The position numbers and the translations under genes were made by a program. From Ignavibacteria bacterium CG2_30_36_16 (GTDB lineage Bacteria > Bacteroidota > Ignavibacteria > Ignavibacteriales > Ignavibacteriaceae), in NCBI GenBank assembly GCA_001873185.1, contig MNYQ01000235.1:1-32044 (forward strand): 32,044 nucleotides of DNA, given 5' to 3'. A model generated the notes under the pieces. The model had not been told where the DNA came from and did not search any database. It was given only the letters and a program-made list of their open reading frames with translations. Positions 1 to 9,526 of this stretch are shown here, piece after piece (positions within the stretch are counted from its first letter, which is position 1; each line of letters opens with the position of its first letter).

Positions 1-2186
1 CAAGATATTTTTTAGACGAAGCCTCGTACTGGACAGTAAGTGGCGTTAATAACGATATTAAAGAAGCCTTAATTAACGAAGATGGAATGGTTGAGGTTGA
101 TAAAGCAAGTTTTTCTATTGAACCAATGTTGACATTTAATGCTAAATTATTCAATTGGAGTAATGTTCAATCTATTCAATCGCTTGAGGAAAATTATCTT
201 CCGATCCCGAAAGTAAATTGGAATTGCGAAGGGATGAATCTTGCGATCAAGGCGTTTACCAATGGTGAAGCAAATAAAAATTCTATTCTTTATTTGAAAT
301 ACACTTTAACAAATAATTCCTCTTCGCAAAAAAACGGAAATTTGTTTTTACTAATTCGTCCGTTCCAGGTTAATCCTCATTATCAATTTCTAAACCTTGC
401 GGGTGGTGTTGCAAAGATAAATTCTATAGGAGAAAATAATGGAAAGATTTATATAAATGATGAAAAAGTAGTACTGCCAATTACTGCTTACAATTCGTTC
501 GGGACATCTGCTTTTGATGAAGGAAATATTGTCGATTTATTAAAAGAAAATAACTTCCCCCAAAATAAAGCTGTTGTTGACCCAACAAATTTGGCGAGTG
601 GAGTTCTGAAATATGAATACGATTTGAAAGAAGGGGAAGCAAAATATATTTATTTAGCTGTTCCATTTTATACGGAAAATTCTTTTAGTGAAACGTTTAG
701 TGAAGGAGTAATTGAAAAGAGACTTAATGAAACAATAGACTTCTGGAAATCAAAAGTAGATCACATAAAATTTAATCTCCCAAAATCTGCCGATAGAATT
801 GTGAATACTTACAAATCGAATCTTGCTTACATTTTAATAAACAGAGATAATGCCGGGATTCAACCCGGCTCCCGGTCATACGAAAGAAGCTGGATTAGGG
901 ATGGTTCGTTAACATCATCCGCATTATTAAAATCGGGAATCACAAATGAAGTGAAAGACTTCATTAAATGGTACGCGGCTCATCAATATGAAAATGGTAA
1001 AGTGCCTTGCGTTGTTGATTCCAGAGGTCCTGACCCCGTTCCGGAACATGACAGTCACGGTGAAATGATTTATCTGATTTGTGAATATTTCAACTTCACA
1101 AAGGACACAACATTTTTAAAAACTAAAAATGAAAACGTAAAAAAAGCTGTTGAATATATCGAATCACTTATTGCAGAACGTTCAACTAATCATTTCAAAA
1201 ACGGGAATGACAGTGTGCGTGCATACTACGGTTTGGTAACGGAATCGATAAGCCACGAAGGTTATTCTGCAAAACCAATGCATTCCTTATGGGATAATTT
1301 TTTTATAATGAAAGGATTAAAAGACGCAGCAGAGATTCAAAAAATTCTTGGTGAAAAAGAATCTTACGAACGAATAAAAAAAGTTAGAGATACCTTTAAG
1401 GAAAATCTTTACAACTCAATCAATCTTGCAATGAAAACTAGGAACATAGACTACATTCCCGGTTGTGTTGAACTTGGTGATTTTGATGCAACTTCTACAA
1501 CAATTGCGCTTACTCCCTGCAATGAATTAGACAACCTGCCCAAACCGCAGGTCTATAACACATTTAATAAGTATTATAAGTTTTTCAAAAACAGAAGAGA
1601 AGGCAAAAGTGATTGGATAAATTATACTCCTTATGAAAACCGTCTAATCGGTTCATTCATTTTATTAGACCAGCCTGAACGAGCTCACGAATTGATTGAA
1701 TTTTATTTGGATGACCAACGACCTAAAGGATGGAATCATTGGGCTGAAGTTGTATGGAAAGATGAGCGAATTCCAAGATTTATCGGAGATATGCCGCACA
1801 CATGGGTTGGTTCAGATTTTCTAAATGCAATTCGTTCAATGTTTGTTTATGAATCTGCTTCAGGCTTAGATGGTGGGTCTTTGGTTTTGGCATCAGCGCT
1901 GTACCAGGATTGGATTGATTCACCAGACGGAATGTCGATTGAAGATCTCCCAACATATTATGGAGAAGTTTCTTACTCAGTTAAAAAAGAAAATGAACGG
2001 TATGTTTTCTCAATTTATGGTGATGTTAATCTTCCAAAGTATGGAATAAAAATTAAAAACTTTAATAGTTCTAAACTTCCAGCAAGTGTTACTGTTAATA
2101 GAAAAAAAATAAAATCCTATACTAAAAATGAAATTACGATTAATGAATTTCCGGCTGATGTAATTATTGAGTATGATACTTATTAA
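1..2186 (+). CDS. Six-hairpin glycosidase-like protein, 5'-truncated by window
   Basis: The frame is open from base 3 with no stop before the Met codon at 87, so the gene starts upstream and only its last ~728 codons are seen. The N-terminal part looks beta-rich. From about residue 250 (counted from the Met at 87) there is an alpha-helical region with an Arg/Trp/Asp-rich segment (SYERSWIRDGSLTS) and later GDMPHTWVGSDF, which resemble the (alpha/alpha)6 barrel of glycogen-debranching, GH15 and GH63-like enzymes. A small beta domain closes the protein (about 620-699). I infer a carbohydrate-active enzyme from this and from the downstream GH35, GH144 and sugar importer genes. I cannot assign a GH family or substrate, and any signal peptide lies outside the window. 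A 162-bp gap with two hairpins separates it from the next gene. Confidence 0.6.
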   Translation, partial: RYFLDEASYWTVSGVNNDIKEALINEDGMVEVDKASFSIEPMLTFNAKLFNWSNVQSIQSLEENYLPIPKVNWNCEGMNLAIKAFTNGEANKNSILYLKYTLTNNSSSQKNGNLFLLIRPFQVNPHYQFLNLAGGVAKINSIGENNGKIYINDEKVVLPITAYNSFGTSAFDEGNIVDLLKENNFPQNKAVVDPTNLASGVLKYEYDLKEGEAKYIYLAVPFYTENSFSETFSEGVIEKRLNETIDFWKSKVDHIKFNLPKSADRIVNTYKSNLAYILINRDNAGIQPGSRSYERSWIRDGSLTSSALLKSGITNEVKDFIKWYAAHQYENGKVPCVVDSRGPDPVPEHDSHGEMIYLICEYFNFTKDTTFLKTKNENVKKAVEYIESLIAERSTNHFKNGNDSVRAYYGLVTESISHEGYSAKPMHSLWDNFFIMKGLKDAAEIQKILGEKESYERIKKVRDTFKENLYNSINLAMKTRNIDYIPGCVELGDFDATSTTIALTPCNELDNLPKPQVYNTFNKYYKFFKNRREGKSDWINYTPYENRLIGSFILLDQPERAHELIEFYLDDQRPKGWNHWAEVVWKDERIPRFIGDMPHTWVGSDFLNAIRSMFVYESASGLDGGSLVLASALYQDWIDSPDGMSIEDLPTYYGEVSYSVKKENERYVFSIYGDVNLPKYGIKIKNFNSSKLPASVTVNRKKIKSYTKNEITINEFPADVIIEYDTY

Positions 2187-2230
2187 AATTACAAAATGAA
2201 CTTGATGATCTACATTACGCAAAGCTATAA

Positions 2231-2273
2231 GTCGAAACTCTGTTTCGACCAAATGGCGATTTAGAGAATCGCC
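2231..2273. repeat. Two tandem hairpins between glycosidase genes
   Basis: A perfect 8-bp stem with a 3-nt loop (2231-2249) is followed 5 bp later by a perfect 7-bp stem with a 5-nt loop (2255-2273). There is no U-run after either stem, so this is not a classical intrinsic terminator. It may be an RNA processing or stability element, or a relic of a dispersed palindromic repeat; the flank shares the short string ttacgcaa with the 87-bp repeat found later in the window. Confidence 0.45.
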
Positions 2274-2348
2274 TTACGCTTCTAACCATTTTACGTGATG
2301 TAACTTAATAATGAATTTAGAACTTCATATAGAAACTGGAATTTAAAT

Positions 2349-4469
2349 ATGAGCTTTTACGCTTCAAAAAAATCTTTCTTAAAGAATGGCAAACCACACT
2401 TTGTCATTTCAGGCGAAATTCATTATTTCCGTCTTGAACCGAAACTTTGGGAAAAGCATTTACTTTTATTAAAAGATGCAGGAGCAAATACAACCTCTAC
2501 ATATATTCCGTGGGACTGGCATGAGTACGAAGAGAATCAATTTGATTTTATTGGACAAACACACCCCGCGCGAAATCTTGTCGGGTATATAAAACTTTGT
2601 AAAAAAGTTGGTTTGGATTTGATTATAAAACCGGGTCCATATATTCTTTCCGAATATAAAAATCAAGGTTTGCCGCAGTGGTTTTTAAATAAGTGCAATA
2701 GGAATAGCCATGCCCTTGATGAAAATGGAAATATAATTGCACCGGATTTGATGTCTTATATGTCGGAAGAATATCTCCGTTACACTTTCCATTGGTATGA
2801 TAAAATTATGCCCATAATAAAACAATTTCAGGAAAGTAAGAACGGTCCGATTACGATGATGCAGGTATGTAATGAAGTCGGGGTATTCCAATGGCTTTCC
2901 GGTAAGATTGACTATAATAAATCGGTTATGAAATTATATAATGAGTTTCTGATACTAAAATACAAATCAATTGAAAAATTGAACCGCACTTATGGAACGG
3001 AATATTCTTCGTTTGAAAAAATTTCTGCGCCGTCCGGGGTGATTGAAAACAAGCAGGATTACTGTGCATACAATGATTTTCATCTTTTTTATCGCCATTA
3101 TTTTGCACAGTATTTAGATATACTTATTAAAAAGATTAGAAGCTTCAATATAGATTTACAACTTTCGCATAATATTCCCGGTTGGATTTATGGCAACGCT
3201 GCTGAGTTACCAATGCTCATAAGTACTTATGAAGAAGTTCTGAGAACAAGGACAGATTTAGTTTTTGGTTTAGACCATATCCCCGAGTTCTTTTCGTTTC
3301 GAAATGCACATTCGGATTTGGCATGTAACAAAATATTAGAAGCCGTGCAGACTCAAGGACCGGTGTGGGCAGCCGAATTTCAATCAGGAACACGTGAGCA
3401 TCAAGTAAAAAGTGATTCGAAAGATTTAGAAACATTTTACTATGCATCACTCGCACACGGAATCAAAAGCTTTAATTACTATATGTTTTCACAGGGCATA
3501 AATCCCAAAGGAAAAGGATTTTACGGAAAGACATTTTACTATCAAACACCATTAAACTCAAAAGCTGAAAAGTCCCCTTTATATGATGCTATAAAAAGAG
3601 TAGATAAGTTTATAACCAAAGAGGAAGAGAATCTTTTACTAAGTAAAACACATTCCGATATCTGCGTTGGGCTTTACAAACCATATTTCTACACAGAGCT
3701 TACGACATCTCAATTGTTAAAAGAGAAAAAACTTTATGTTGATAAACTCGGACTTACACTTGATCCACGTTTTGTTCGCGAGGAAATATTCTTTAATGGG
3801 CTGCTGCGCGGTCTTCAGGCACTGAACTTTAACTATGATGTACAAGATTTAGAAAATAGTTCGCTTGAAGTATTATTTAAGTATAAACAACTTTGGGTAG
3901 TTACAACAGAATTTATGGATGGCGCTACTCAAAGTTTGCTCGCATCTTATGTTAAGATGGGCGGACGTCTTATAATTTATCCTGCAATTCCAACCTTAGA
4001 TTTATATCTAAATCCTTGCACTATTCTTAAAGATGAGTTGAAGATTAGCTTTACAAAATCATTAAGCCCTAATAAGATTGAAGCATTTGGGATTAAAGAA
4101 GTATTTACTGTTTTTAAGGAAAAGCAAATTTTTAAAATTACGAATGAAGAAATAGTATCAAAGACTGAATTGGGAGAAGCATGTGGTATTTGTAAGCGGA
4201 TTGGCTCCGGTGTAATTACGGCGCTTGGATATGCTTTTGGATACACAAGCGATGAACATCTGCGTCTTTATGAAAAATTAGTTTCACTTGACAAGATTAA
4301 AAGACAGGCAAAAGTTTCAGACCCTGATATTCAATTTGTAATTCGCAAAGGGAAGAAATATTCATATCTGTTTTTAATAAACTATCACAACGAGAAAAAA
4401 ACTTTTAGTGTAAATTCTGATAAATTTACTTTAAAACCTTTTTCCTGCAAGATAGTTAAAAAGAAATGA
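2349..4469 (+). CDS. Beta-galactosidase, GH35-type
   Basis: The 706-residue protein matches the GH35 TIM-barrel plan: the N-terminal KNGKPHFVISGEIHYFR block, then WEKHLLLLKDAGANT, and LIIKPGPYI near residues 91-99. The expected acid/base glutamate is E176 in QVCNEVG (family form QxENE), and the likely nucleophile is E343 in VWAAEFQSG. Known GH35 enzymes remove terminal beta-galactosyl residues from oligosaccharides. No signal peptide is seen, so it probably acts in the cytoplasm on imported sugar. The C-terminal ~250 residues look like a Rossmann/beta extension, as in bacterial GH35/GH42-like proteins. The gene lies between two other carbohydrate genes in the same direction. The substrate may not be a galactoside, because the subfamily looks divergent. 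Confidence 0.75.
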   Translation: MSFYASKKSFLKNGKPHFVISGEIHYFRLEPKLWEKHLLLLKDAGANTTSTYIPWDWHEYEENQFDFIGQTHPARNLVGYIKLCKKVGLDLIIKPGPYILSEYKNQGLPQWFLNKCNRNSHALDENGNIIAPDLMSYMSEEYLRYTFHWYDKIMPIIKQFQESKNGPITMMQVCNEVGVFQWLSGKIDYNKSVMKLYNEFLILKYKSIEKLNRTYGTEYSSFEKISAPSGVIENKQDYCAYNDFHLFYRHYFAQYLDILIKKIRSFNIDLQLSHNIPGWIYGNAAELPMLISTYEEVLRTRTDLVFGLDHIPEFFSFRNAHSDLACNKILEAVQTQGPVWAAEFQSGTREHQVKSDSKDLETFYYASLAHGIKSFNYYMFSQGINPKGKGFYGKTFYYQTPLNSKAEKSPLYDAIKRVDKFITKEEENLLLSKTHSDICVGLYKPYFYTELTTSQLLKEKKLYVDKLGLTLDPRFVREEIFFNGLLRGLQALNFNYDVQDLENSSLEVLFKYKQLWVVTTEFMDGATQSLLASYVKMGGRLIIYPAIPTLDLYLNPCTILKDELKISFTKSLSPNKIEAFGIKEVFTVFKEKQIFKITNEEIVSKTELGEACGICKRIGSGVITALGYAFGYTSDEHLRLYEKLVSLDKIKRQAKVSDPDIQFVIRKGKKYSYLFLINYHNEKKTFSVNSDKFTLKPFSCKIVKKK

Positions 4470-4491
4470 CTCTATAAGGCTGTGTAAAATT

Positions 4492-4569
4492 GTAAAGCGA
4501 AATTTATTTGGCGCATTAAACATTAGAAACTGCTTGAATGTTATATTAACAAGATGAATCTCGCTTTAC
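4492..4569. promoter_or_regulatory. Possible regulatory inverted repeat before GH144 gene
   Basis: The 133-bp gap between the GH35 and GH144 genes contains a 9-bp inverted repeat (gtaaagcga at 4492-4500, tcgctttac at 4561-4569) with about 60 bp between the arms. The AT-rich interval could hold a promoter. A half-site resembling LacI-family operators (tgaaaacgtt, about 4582-4591) lies just before the start codon, but its other half is poor. The regulatory role is speculative. Confidence 0.25.
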
Positions 4570-4602
4570 AGAAATTATAATTGAAAACGTTAGGATTGAA
4601 AA

Positions 4603-6486
4603 ATGAAAATGAAAATTGTTGTTAAATTATTGATAGTTATGTCTCTATCACACTTTGGAATAGAAGCTCAAACAGATTTAATAGCGCCATTAGTTCCACA
4701 GGGCGTTGAGGCTTTTGGCTATGAAAAAAATGTGGATGTAGAATGGTATCACAACAGTGAGATTGATCTTGCCGGATATAAAATTTATAAATGGAATGGA
4801 GTTGATTATGCATTCTACACAAACATTCCAAAAGAAAAAAGTTATCTCTCTCTAAACGTTGGCGTTTTGGGAGTGAGTTATTCATTTAAAGTTAGCGCAT
4901 ATGATTTAAGCGGTAATGAATCCGATTTGAGTGACAGTGTTAATGCTGCCACGCACGAAATGACGGATGAAGAATTTCTGGATATGGTTCAGCGTTCAAC
5001 ATTTAGATATTTTTATGATTACGGACATCCCGTATCAGGGTTATCAAGAGAAAGGTTAGGATCAGGAGAAACAGTAACGAGCGGTGGTTCAGGTTTCGGT
5101 TTGATGGCTTTGTTAGTTGGCGTTGAAAGGGGATATATAACACGTGATCAAGGCGTCGAAAGAATGTTGAAGATATTAAACTTTCTTAAAATTAATACGG
5201 CAAAATTTCACGGCGCGTTTTCTCACTGGTTAAATGGTTCTAGCGGAGCAGTTATCCCATTTAGCCAATATGACGATGGTGGAGATTTAGTTGAAACTTC
5301 TTTTATGATTCAAGGGATACTTACAGTGCGCCAGTTTTTTGATAGAACAAATGTAAGCGAAGAACAAATTAGAGATCTTTGTACAGAAATTTGGGAGGGA
5401 GTTGAATGGAGTTGGTATCGAAGAGCATCTTTTAGTAATTACCTTTATTGGCACTGGTCGCCTAATTATGACTGGCAAATGAATTTTAAGTTAGTCGGTT
5501 GGATGGAAACGATGATCACATATTTGCTTGCCATTGCTTCGCCAACTTATAATGTTCCTGCAAGATTATTCCATGATGGCTGGGCAAGTTCAAACTATAC
5601 TAACAATAATTCTTTTTATGGATATAGATTATGGGTAGGATCAAATTATGGCGGTCCGCTTTTCTTTGCTCATTATTCATTTCTCGGTTTTGATCCGAGA
5701 GATAAGAAAGATGCTTATTGCAACTATTTTCTTAACAACAAGCATCACACTCTAATTAACAGAGCTTATTGCATCGCAAATCCTTTCAGTCATCCGGGAT
5801 ACGGTTCGGATAATTGGGGATTAACAGCAAGTGATGATCCGTTTGGATACGGCGCACATGCACCTTACAGTAATGATAACGGCACCATTACACCTACCGC
5901 CGCTCTTTCATCAATGCCATACACGCCGGCGGAATCAATTACAGCGCTTAAAAATTTTTACAGAACATACGGCAGCAATGTTTGGGGTGAATATGGTTTT
6001 AAAGATGCTTTTAATCCTAAGCAAAATTGGTTTGCAAATAGTTACATTGCAATTGATCAAGGACCGATAATTGTAATGATTGAAAATTATAGAAGCGGGC
6101 TTTTATGGGAAAAGTTTATGGCTAATCCGGAAATTCAACCAATGCTCGATTCAATCGGTTTTGTTTCCGATTCTGTAACAAATATTAATGATGATTTAAA
6201 TACTGTTTATGATTTTCTATTGATAGGCAATTATCCAAATCCATTTAATCCTTCAACAACAATTGTGTTCAATATTCCATTTGCACAATATGTTTCGATT
6301 AGCATTTATAATCACCTTGGAGAAAAAATTAAAGACCTTACAAATAAAGAATTTCCATTTGGCGAAAATAAAATTGTTTGGAACGGTTTAAATAATGATG
6401 GCAGCCCGGTTAGTTCAGGAATTTATCTTTATAAGCTTATTTCAGAAAGTAAAAGTCTTTTCGGTAAAATGATTTTACAGAAATAA
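4603..6486 (+). CDS. Secreted GH144-type glucanase with T9SS sorting domain
   Basis: An N-terminal signal peptide (about residues 1-22, ending near EAQ) is followed by a fibronectin type III-like domain (about 28-115). Next is a domain of the glucoamylase-like family PF10091 / GH144 (about 120-535), recognised from FRYFYDYGHPVSGLSRER, the Trp-rich WHWSPNYDWQ block and GPIIVMIENYRSGLLWEKF. Characterised GH144 enzymes hydrolyse beta-1,2-glucan, so a beta-glucan substrate is likely but not proven. The last ~80 residues are a Por/T9SS type A C-terminal sorting domain, starting at NYPNPFNPSTTIVFNIP and ending GKMILQK. That indicates export and attachment or release at the outer surface. The stop lies 1 base before the ABC binding-protein start, so the two are probably co-transcribed and the importer probably takes up this enzyme's products. 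Confidence 0.8.
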   Translation: MKMKIVVKLLIVMSLSHFGIEAQTDLIAPLVPQGVEAFGYEKNVDVEWYHNSEIDLAGYKIYKWNGVDYAFYTNIPKEKSYLSLNVGVLGVSYSFKVSAYDLSGNESDLSDSVNAATHEMTDEEFLDMVQRSTFRYFYDYGHPVSGLSRERLGSGETVTSGGSGFGLMALLVGVERGYITRDQGVERMLKILNFLKINTAKFHGAFSHWLNGSSGAVIPFSQYDDGGDLVETSFMIQGILTVRQFFDRTNVSEEQIRDLCTEIWEGVEWSWYRRASFSNYLYWHWSPNYDWQMNFKLVGWMETMITYLLAIASPTYNVPARLFHDGWASSNYTNNNSFYGYRLWVGSNYGGPLFFAHYSFLGFDPRDKKDAYCNYFLNNKHHTLINRAYCIANPFSHPGYGSDNWGLTASDDPFGYGAHAPYSNDNGTITPTAALSSMPYTPAESITALKNFYRTYGSNVWGEYGFKDAFNPKQNWFANSYIAIDQGPIIVMIENYRSGLLWEKFMANPEIQPMLDSIGFVSDSVTNINDDLNTVYDFLLIGNYPNPFNPSTTIVFNIPFAQYVSISIYNHLGEKIKDLTNKEFPFGENKIVWNGLNNDGSPVSSGIYLYKLISESKSLFGKMILQK

Positions 6487-6487
6487 A

Positions 6488-7771
6488 ATGAAGCATTTCA
6501 AACATATTGCAGCAGTTATTCTTTTTCTTTGCATCTTTCTGTCACCATCTTGTTCAAAGGAAAATGAAGGCGATAAAATCATAAAGTTTTGGGCTATGGG
6601 CACTGAAGCCGAGTATGTAGCTAAGCTCGTTCCCGAGTTCGAAAAGCAAAACCCCGGAATAAAAATTAAAGTGCAGCAAATACCATGGACGGCGGCACAG
6701 GAAAAATTAATTACAGCCTTCGCCAGCGATAACACACCGGATGCCTGCCAGCTTGGAAATACATGGGTTCCGCAGTTTGCTTACTTAAATGGTATTGTAA
6801 GTTTAGATAAATTTATAAGCAGTTCGCCAATAATAAAAAAAGAAAATTATTTTAATGGAATTTGGGATACAAATGTAATTGATTCATTAGTGTATGGAAT
6901 TCCCTGGTACGTTGATACGAGGATTTTATTTTACAGGTCTGATATATTTAAAAGAGCGGGGTATGATAATCCGCCTAAAACATGGGCTGAACTTTATGAT
7001 CTTTCAAAAAAGATCAAATCCCTTTTCCAAAATAAAGATAAATATGCAATTTATCTTCCGACCAATGAATGGGCGCCGTTCGTAATCTTCGGTCTTCAAG
7101 CAGGCGCGAATATTTTAAAAGACAACAGCTCCAGAGGAAATTTTAGTTCTGAAGAATTTAAGACCGCTTTTGAATTCTTAATAAGATTTCACAAGGAAAA
7201 ATTAGCCCCTTTAGGAATATCGCAGGTTACTAATGTTTACCAGGCTTTTGCAGACGAATACTTTTCTATGTATATCTCAGGTCCGTGGAATATAAACGAA
7301 TTTAAAAAATGGATGATAAACGATTTGGCAGATAAATGGAAAACATCGCCGCTTCCTTCCAAAGGCAATAACTATCCCGGCGTTTCGTTAGCAGGTGGAG
7401 CAAGTTTGGTTATCTTTAAAAATTCAAAACATAAAAATGAAACCTGGAAATTCATAGAGTATTTATCAAAGAGTTCTACGCAGATTAAGTTTTTTAATTT
7501 AGTTAACAACCTGCCCGCTGTAAAAGAAGCGTGGGGAGATTCTTCAATTTCAAAAGATGTTTATATGAAGGCATTTTATCAGCAATTTGAAAATGTTGCC
7601 GCAACTCCGAAGATTCCAGAGTGGGAGCAAATTGCTTTTTCTAAAATACAACAGTATGCAGAATTAGCGGCTCGCGGGGTTATTAGCTCTGATGAAGCAT
7701 TGAAAAATCTTGATAAGGATGTTGATATTATTCTTGAAAAAAGAAGATGGTTAATTGGAAAAGAAAAATGA
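6488..7771 (+). CDS. Sugar ABC transporter substrate-binding lipoprotein
   Basis: The 427-residue protein has a lipoprotein signal with the lipobox ending at Cys22 (LSPSC). The mature part matches family 1 extracellular solute-binding proteins (maltose-binding-like): KIIKFWAMGTEAEY at the start, FASDNTPDACQLGNTW and the WKFIEYLSKSSTQIKFF segment. It should capture an oligosaccharide in the periplasm and deliver it to the permeases encoded next. Its stop overlaps the most likely start of the first permease (ATGA at 7768), indicating translational coupling. The ligand cannot be read from the sequence; the adjacent GH144 gene suggests beta-glucan oligosaccharides. Confidence 0.9.
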   Translation: MKHFKHIAAVILFLCIFLSPSCSKENEGDKIIKFWAMGTEAEYVAKLVPEFEKQNPGIKIKVQQIPWTAAQEKLITAFASDNTPDACQLGNTWVPQFAYLNGIVSLDKFISSSPIIKKENYFNGIWDTNVIDSLVYGIPWYVDTRILFYRSDIFKRAGYDNPPKTWAELYDLSKKIKSLFQNKDKYAIYLPTNEWAPFVIFGLQAGANILKDNSSRGNFSSEEFKTAFEFLIRFHKEKLAPLGISQVTNVYQAFADEYFSMYISGPWNINEFKKWMINDLADKWKTSPLPSKGNNYPGVSLAGGASLVIFKNSKHKNETWKFIEYLSKSSTQIKFFNLVNNLPAVKEAWGDSSISKDVYMKAFYQQFENVAATPKIPEWEQIAFSKIQQYAELAARGVISSDEALKNLDKDVDIILEKRRWLIGKEK

Positions 7772-8673
7772 TAAAGTCAGCTAAAAATAAATTCTCCACA
7801 TATTCCTCAAGCGCTGCTTATATTTTTCTTGCACCAGCACTTTCCGCAATATTTGTTTTCTTTTTTATTCCCGTCATAGCTGCATTTATAATCAGCTTTA
7901 CTGATTTTGATATTTACGCATTAGGAGATTTTAGCACTGTTCGGTGGGTTGGTTTTAGCAATTACTTTAAATTATTTGATGACCCGCTTTTTTGGCAGGC
8001 GCTGCAAAATACTTTTTACTTTGTGATTGTTACCGGACCGGTATCAATTGCAGTTTCTCTTACGGCGGCATTGTTGCTTAACTCCAAACTTGTAAAATTT
8101 AAAGCTATATTTCGAGCAAGCTATTTTATGCCGGTAGTTACCACACTCGTTGCAGTGGCAATAGTTTGGAGATTTATATATCATCCAAAATTCGGGATCA
8201 TGAACTATTTGCTAAGTTTAATTTCAATAAGTCCAATAGATTGGCTTGGTGATCCACTCTGGGCAATGCCGGCAATTATGCTTATGTCCGTTTGGAAAAA
8301 TTTTGGTTATAATATGATAATATTTATAGCTGGATTGCAGAATATTCCTGAAGACCTTTACGAAGCCGCAGACATCGAAGGAGCAAGCGCCTGGAATCAA
8401 TTTAGATTTATCACGTTGCCAATGCTTGCACCCACAACTGTTTTTGTAAGCATAATAACAATGATTGGTTATTTCCAGTTGTTTGCCGAACCTTACATTA
8501 TGACGCAGGGAGGACCGCTAAACAAGACGCTAAGCATCGTTCAATATATGTATCAAGAAGGTTTTCGATGGTGGAATATGGGTTACTCGGCAGCTATCGC
8601 TTTTGTTTTGTTCTTCATAATATTTGTCGGCACTCTTATACAATTCAAACTTCAAAAGAGTGATAATACATGA
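7768..8673 (+). CDS. Sugar ABC transporter permease (MalF/UgpA-like)
   Basis: A membrane protein of about 301 residues with six predicted transmembrane helices and the EAA loop that docks the ATPase (YEAADIEGASAWNQFRFITLP). It forms half of the transmembrane channel of a CUT1-type sugar importer. I choose the start at 7768 because it makes a 4-bp ATGA overlap with the binding-protein stop and has a purine-rich GGAAAAG upstream; an in-frame ATG at 7747 would add 7 residues. It overlaps the next permease by 4 bp in the same way. No MalK-type ATPase gene is present, so the ATPase is presumably shared and encoded elsewhere. Confidence 0.9.
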   Translation: MIKSAKNKFSTYSSSAAYIFLAPALSAIFVFFFIPVIAAFIISFTDFDIYALGDFSTVRWVGFSNYFKLFDDPLFWQALQNTFYFVIVTGPVSIAVSLTAALLLNSKLVKFKAIFRASYFMPVVTTLVAVAIVWRFIYHPKFGIMNYLLSLISISPIDWLGDPLWAMPAIMLMSVWKNFGYNMIIFIAGLQNIPEDLYEAADIEGASAWNQFRFITLPMLAPTTVFVSIITMIGYFQLFAEPYIMTQGGPLNKTLSIVQYMYQEGFRWWNMGYSAAIAFVLFFIIFVGTLIQFKLQKSDNT

Positions 8674-9485
8674 ACATAAAAAAAATTCTTTTATATATAT
8701 TCATCGGACTGACATCCATTTTAACGCTTGTGCCTTTCATCTGGATGTTATCAGCATCTTTTATGGCTGACGGTAAAGCGAGTGTGTTCCCGCCAATATT
8801 TTTTCCGGACGAATTTGTGTTTAGCCAGTATGAAACTCTTTTTGTTAGATTAAGTATGGCTCGTACTTTTCTTAACAGCCTGCTGCTTTCCTTTTCAGTA
8901 ACTGTTATATCATTATTCTTTAATTCGATGGCGGGATTTGCATTTGCTAAATATCGTTTCATCGGTAAGAAAAAATTATTTAATCTTTTGTTAAGCTCGA
9001 TGATAATTCCAAGTCAGGTTACTATGCTGCCATTATTTCTCATGCTGAAATCGATCGGTTTAATCAACACCTATATGGCGATAATCATTCCAGGACTTGC
9101 CAACATTTTTGGAATATTTTTAATTAGACAGTATATATTAGCTATCCCGGATAGTTTAATCGAAGCGGCAAAAATAGATGGAGCTACAGATTTCCAGATT
9201 TACAGAAAAATCATTTTGCCGCTTGCTATTCCTATTTTAGTAACGCTTGCAATTTTTACTTTTCTCGGAACATGGAATGATTTCCTTTGGCCTCTTATAG
9301 CACTAACGGATGATTCGATGTACACATTGCCTGTTGCTCTGGCAAATTTGATGGGCGAGCATACGAAAGATCCGGAGCTGATGATGGCGGGTTCCGTATT
9401 GACAATAATTCCTGTAATTATAGTCTTTCTTGTTCTTCAAAAATATTACATAAAAGGAATTATGATGGGGAGCGTTAAGGAATAA
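8670..9485 (+). CDS. Sugar ABC transporter permease (MalG/UgpE-like)
   Basis: A 271-residue membrane protein with about six transmembrane helices. Its EAA loop (IEAAKIDGATDFQIYRKIILP) and the FLGTWNDFLWPLIAL segment are typical of MalG-type permeases of CUT1 importers. It should pair with the preceding permease. The start ATG overlaps the previous stop (ATGA), so the three transporter genes form one coupled unit. The gene that normally completes such operons, the ATP-binding subunit, is absent; the next gene encodes a peptidyl-prolyl isomerase. Confidence 0.9.
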   Translation: MNIKKILLYIFIGLTSILTLVPFIWMLSASFMADGKASVFPPIFFPDEFVFSQYETLFVRLSMARTFLNSLLLSFSVTVISLFFNSMAGFAFAKYRFIGKKKLFNLLLSSMIIPSQVTMLPLFLMLKSIGLINTYMAIIIPGLANIFGIFLIRQYILAIPDSLIEAAKIDGATDFQIYRKIILPLAIPILVTLAIFTFLGTWNDFLWPLIALTDDSMYTLPVALANLMGEHTKDPELMMAGSVLTIIPVIIVFLVLQKYYIKGIMMGSVKE

Positions 9486-9526
9486 TGAACAATAAAATAT
9501 CAACTATGTACTGTTAAAAATGTCGA

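Noticed and set aside
2231-2273. Intrinsic terminator after the first gene
   Set aside because: The stems are good but neither is followed by a T-run.
5831-6070. 79-codon plus-strand frame within the GH144 gene
   Set aside because: It is an out-of-frame shadow of a clearly coding region.
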